Source: an uncultured Faecalibacterium sp.
GTDB lineage: Bacteria; Bacillota; Clostridia; Oscillospirales; Ruminococcaceae
Length of the DNA stretch: 5,630 bases
NCBI GenBank assembly: GCA_934553285.1
Contig: CAKTFD010000116.1
Location: 1-5,630 of the forward strand
Reading direction: 5' to 3'
In this document: piece by piece, positions 4,305-5,630 of the stretch
How positions within the stretch are numbered: the stretch's first letter is position 1
How the letters are laid out: each line of letters opens with the position of its first letter
The notes under the pieces: model-generated
What the model was told of the DNA's origin: nothing
Database searches by the model: none
What the model saw: only the letters and a program-made list of their open reading frames with translations
Position numbers and translations under genes: made by a program

Positions 4305-5630
4305 TTATTCGGGCCAGACCACATCGGTCAGTTCCGGATACTTCTCCTTGATCGAGGTCTCAAAGTTTGCTTTTGCGGTATTCTCGTCCACATTGCCGGT
4401 GAAGTAATCCTTGAATGCGGTCTGGAAGCTCTCGTTCAGACCCTGATCATAGGGGCCTGCGTTGGACATATCGATCTTCTTTGCTGCCTCTGCAAACAGG
4501 GCGATATGGTTCTGCCCGCCCAGGAAGTCGGACTTATAATCGCTGCCTGCGATCTCTTCCATGGCCTTTTCGTTGTTCGTATAATCCTGCGTATCCAGCG
4601 TGATCTGCTTCATGATGGCTTCATCGCAGGTCAGCTTCTGCATCACATCGCGGATGGTATCGATGTTATCGCTGCCCGCTGCGCCGCAGATCCAGGTACC
4701 GCCCCAGTAATAGGGCTGAGGGCCTTCGCACACAGCGTAATCGCCGTAGATGCCGTTGCCCACTTCTTCCTTGCCGCCCTCGGCCACAGGCTTTTCCAGA
4801 GAGTTGCCCAGCAGGGTAAAGTTGATGCCCCAGGTGGAGTAGAAGAAGCCGAACACCTTACCGGTGGGGCCTTGGTCCGCTGCCCACTGGCTGTCCCACA
4901 GGCTGGACTTGTTGTTGTAGCCCTTATCGGTATATTCCTTGGTCTGGTCCACCCACTTCATGATGTTGGGATCCACCTTGACGGTGGTGCCGTCCACCCA
5001 GGGTGCAGACACGTTGTTGGAGAAGGTGCGGTAGGCATCGTCAAAGCCGGAAAGCATCTTGTAGCCCTTGTCGTGTGCCTTGGCGGCTACGGCGTTAAAC
5101 TTATCCCAATCGGACAGGAAGGTCTGCACCTCGGCAGGATCCTCGGTGCCCAGCACACTTTTTGCGATGCTGCGGCGGTAAGCAAACAGACCCGGGGTCG
5201 CCTGCCAGGTGGTGCCGCGCTGGCTGCCATCCACAGAAACGATATCCTTTGTGTACTGGTACTGCCCTGCCAGGTCGGAGTCGGTCAGGCCGATATCCGC
5301 CTTGACATCCAGCGCGTAATCAGAATCCACATATTTCAGCGCGTAGTCTGCCTCGATCAGGAAGATATCCACCTTGTCGTCCGCAGCGGCGGCATCCTGG
5401 TTCAGCAGTGCTTCGTCCAGCTTGTTCTGATAGTTGTTATTCTCGTTTGCATTGATGGTCCACTTGACGGTGGTGCCGTCCTTCAATGTAGTGGTGGACT
5501 TATCGCTGGCGATGGAAGCAACTTCGGGGTAGTAATCATTGAAGCGGCTCTGAAATTCATCGTTCCAGCACCAGATATTCAAAACCTTGCCCTGTGCTGC
5601 GGGTGCACCGGAAGCTGCGGAGGACGCCGT
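4305..5630 (-). CDS. ABC transporter extracellular solute-binding lipoprotein, CUT1 family (5' partial)
   Basis: This is the substrate-capturing component of the importer. The 441 visible residues are open to the window edge; the signal peptide and lipobox cysteine lie outside. The first 15 visible residues (T-A-S-S-A-A-S-G-A-P...) are a flexible Ser/Ala/Gly linker typical just after a lipoprotein anchor. The mature fold begins with V-L-N-I-W-C-W-N-D-E-F at 16-26. The block V-D-I-F-L-I-E-A-D-Y at 87-96 and the segment W-Q-A-T-P-G-L-F-A-Y-R-R at 142-153 are characteristic of family-1 sugar-binding proteins. The protein is rich in Trp and Tyr (for example W20, W22, W142, W211, W246, W249, Y307, Y308, W309, W313), as expected for stacking on sugar rings. 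A TTG at 5582 can be read as a start but is internal: the frame continues upstream with sensible linker sequence. The gene leads the operon. Its sugar is not identifiable here; an oligosaccharide is likely. Confidence 0.93.
   Translation of the reverse strand, partial: TASSAASGAPAAQGKVLNIWCWNDEFQSRFNDYYPEVASIASDKSTTTLKDGTTVKWTINANENNNYQNKLDEALLNQDAAAADDKVDIFLIEADYALKYVDSDYALDVKADIGLTDSDLAGQYQYTKDIVSVDGSQRGTTWQATPGLFAYRRSIAKSVLGTEDPAEVQTFLSDWDKFNAVAAKAHDKGYKMLSGFDDAYRTFSNNVSAPWVDGTTVKVDPNIMKWVDQTKEYTDKGYNNKSSLWDSQWAADQGPTGKVFGFFYSTWGINFTLLGNSLEKPVAEGGKEEVGNGIYGDYAVCEGPQPYYWGGTWICGAAGSDNIDTIRDVMQKLTCDEAIMKQITLDTQDYTNNEKAMEEIAGSDYKSDFLGGQNHIALFAEAAKKIDMSNAGPYDQGLNESFQTAFKDYFTGNVDENTAKANFETSIKEKYPELTDVVWPE

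Noticed and set aside
5571..5582. A TTG start for the binding protein at 5582.
   Set aside because: The frame continues upstream to the window edge with a lipoprotein-type Ser/Ala linker, and a start here would leave the protein without a signal peptide.
1..5630. CRISPR arrays, tRNA or rRNA genes, insertion sequences and transposases.
   Set aside because: No regularly spaced repeats beyond the promoter pair, no cloverleaf or rRNA-like sequence, and no transposase-like reading frame or terminal inverted repeats were seen.

Overview
The window holds one end of an ABC sugar-import operon followed by a separate gene for a Tat-exported beta-propeller-like protein. All genes lie on the minus strand, so they read from high to low coordinates. 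The order is an extracellular solute-binding protein (4305-5630, 5' end outside the window), two CUT1-type permeases (3225-4199 and 2359-3225), a terminator (2277-2319), a roughly 310-base control region, and the exported protein (5-2047).

The sequence is GC-rich, with strong AGGAGG-type ribosome binding sites. The solute-binding protein has a Ser/Ala-rich linker of the kind that follows the lipid-anchored cysteine in Gram-positive lipoproteins. The SBP-permease-permease order without an ATPase gene is typical of Gram-positive CUT1 loci. I infer a Gram-positive gut anaerobe, most likely an Oscillospirales/Ruminococcaceae clostridium (Faecalibacterium- or Gemmiger-like). A Coriobacteriia-type actinobacterium is the alternative, since the Tat gene resembles exported actinobacterial proteins. 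This is inference from style, not a database match.

The operon appears to be one transcription unit. The 105-base gap after the binding-protein gene carries a very GC-rich hairpin, which probably keeps binding-protein output above permease output. The two permease genes overlap by one base (TAATG), which indicates translational coupling. The permeases form the membrane channel and the lipoprotein captures the substrate outside. The ATPase must be encoded elsewhere, as expected for systems that share an MsmX/MsiK-type ATPase.

The exported-protein gene has its own control region, and this is the most unusual non-coding part of the window. It has an extended -10 promoter with a poor -35, two perfect 12-base direct repeats exactly 21 bases apart just upstream, and a perfect 10-base inverted repeat interleaved with them. 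A structured leader of about 137 bases follows. The layout fits activator-dependent control, for example by an AraC-family protein. The protein has a twin-arginine signal, propeller-like repeats, 13 cysteines after the signal core and a separate C-terminal domain; its function is unknown.
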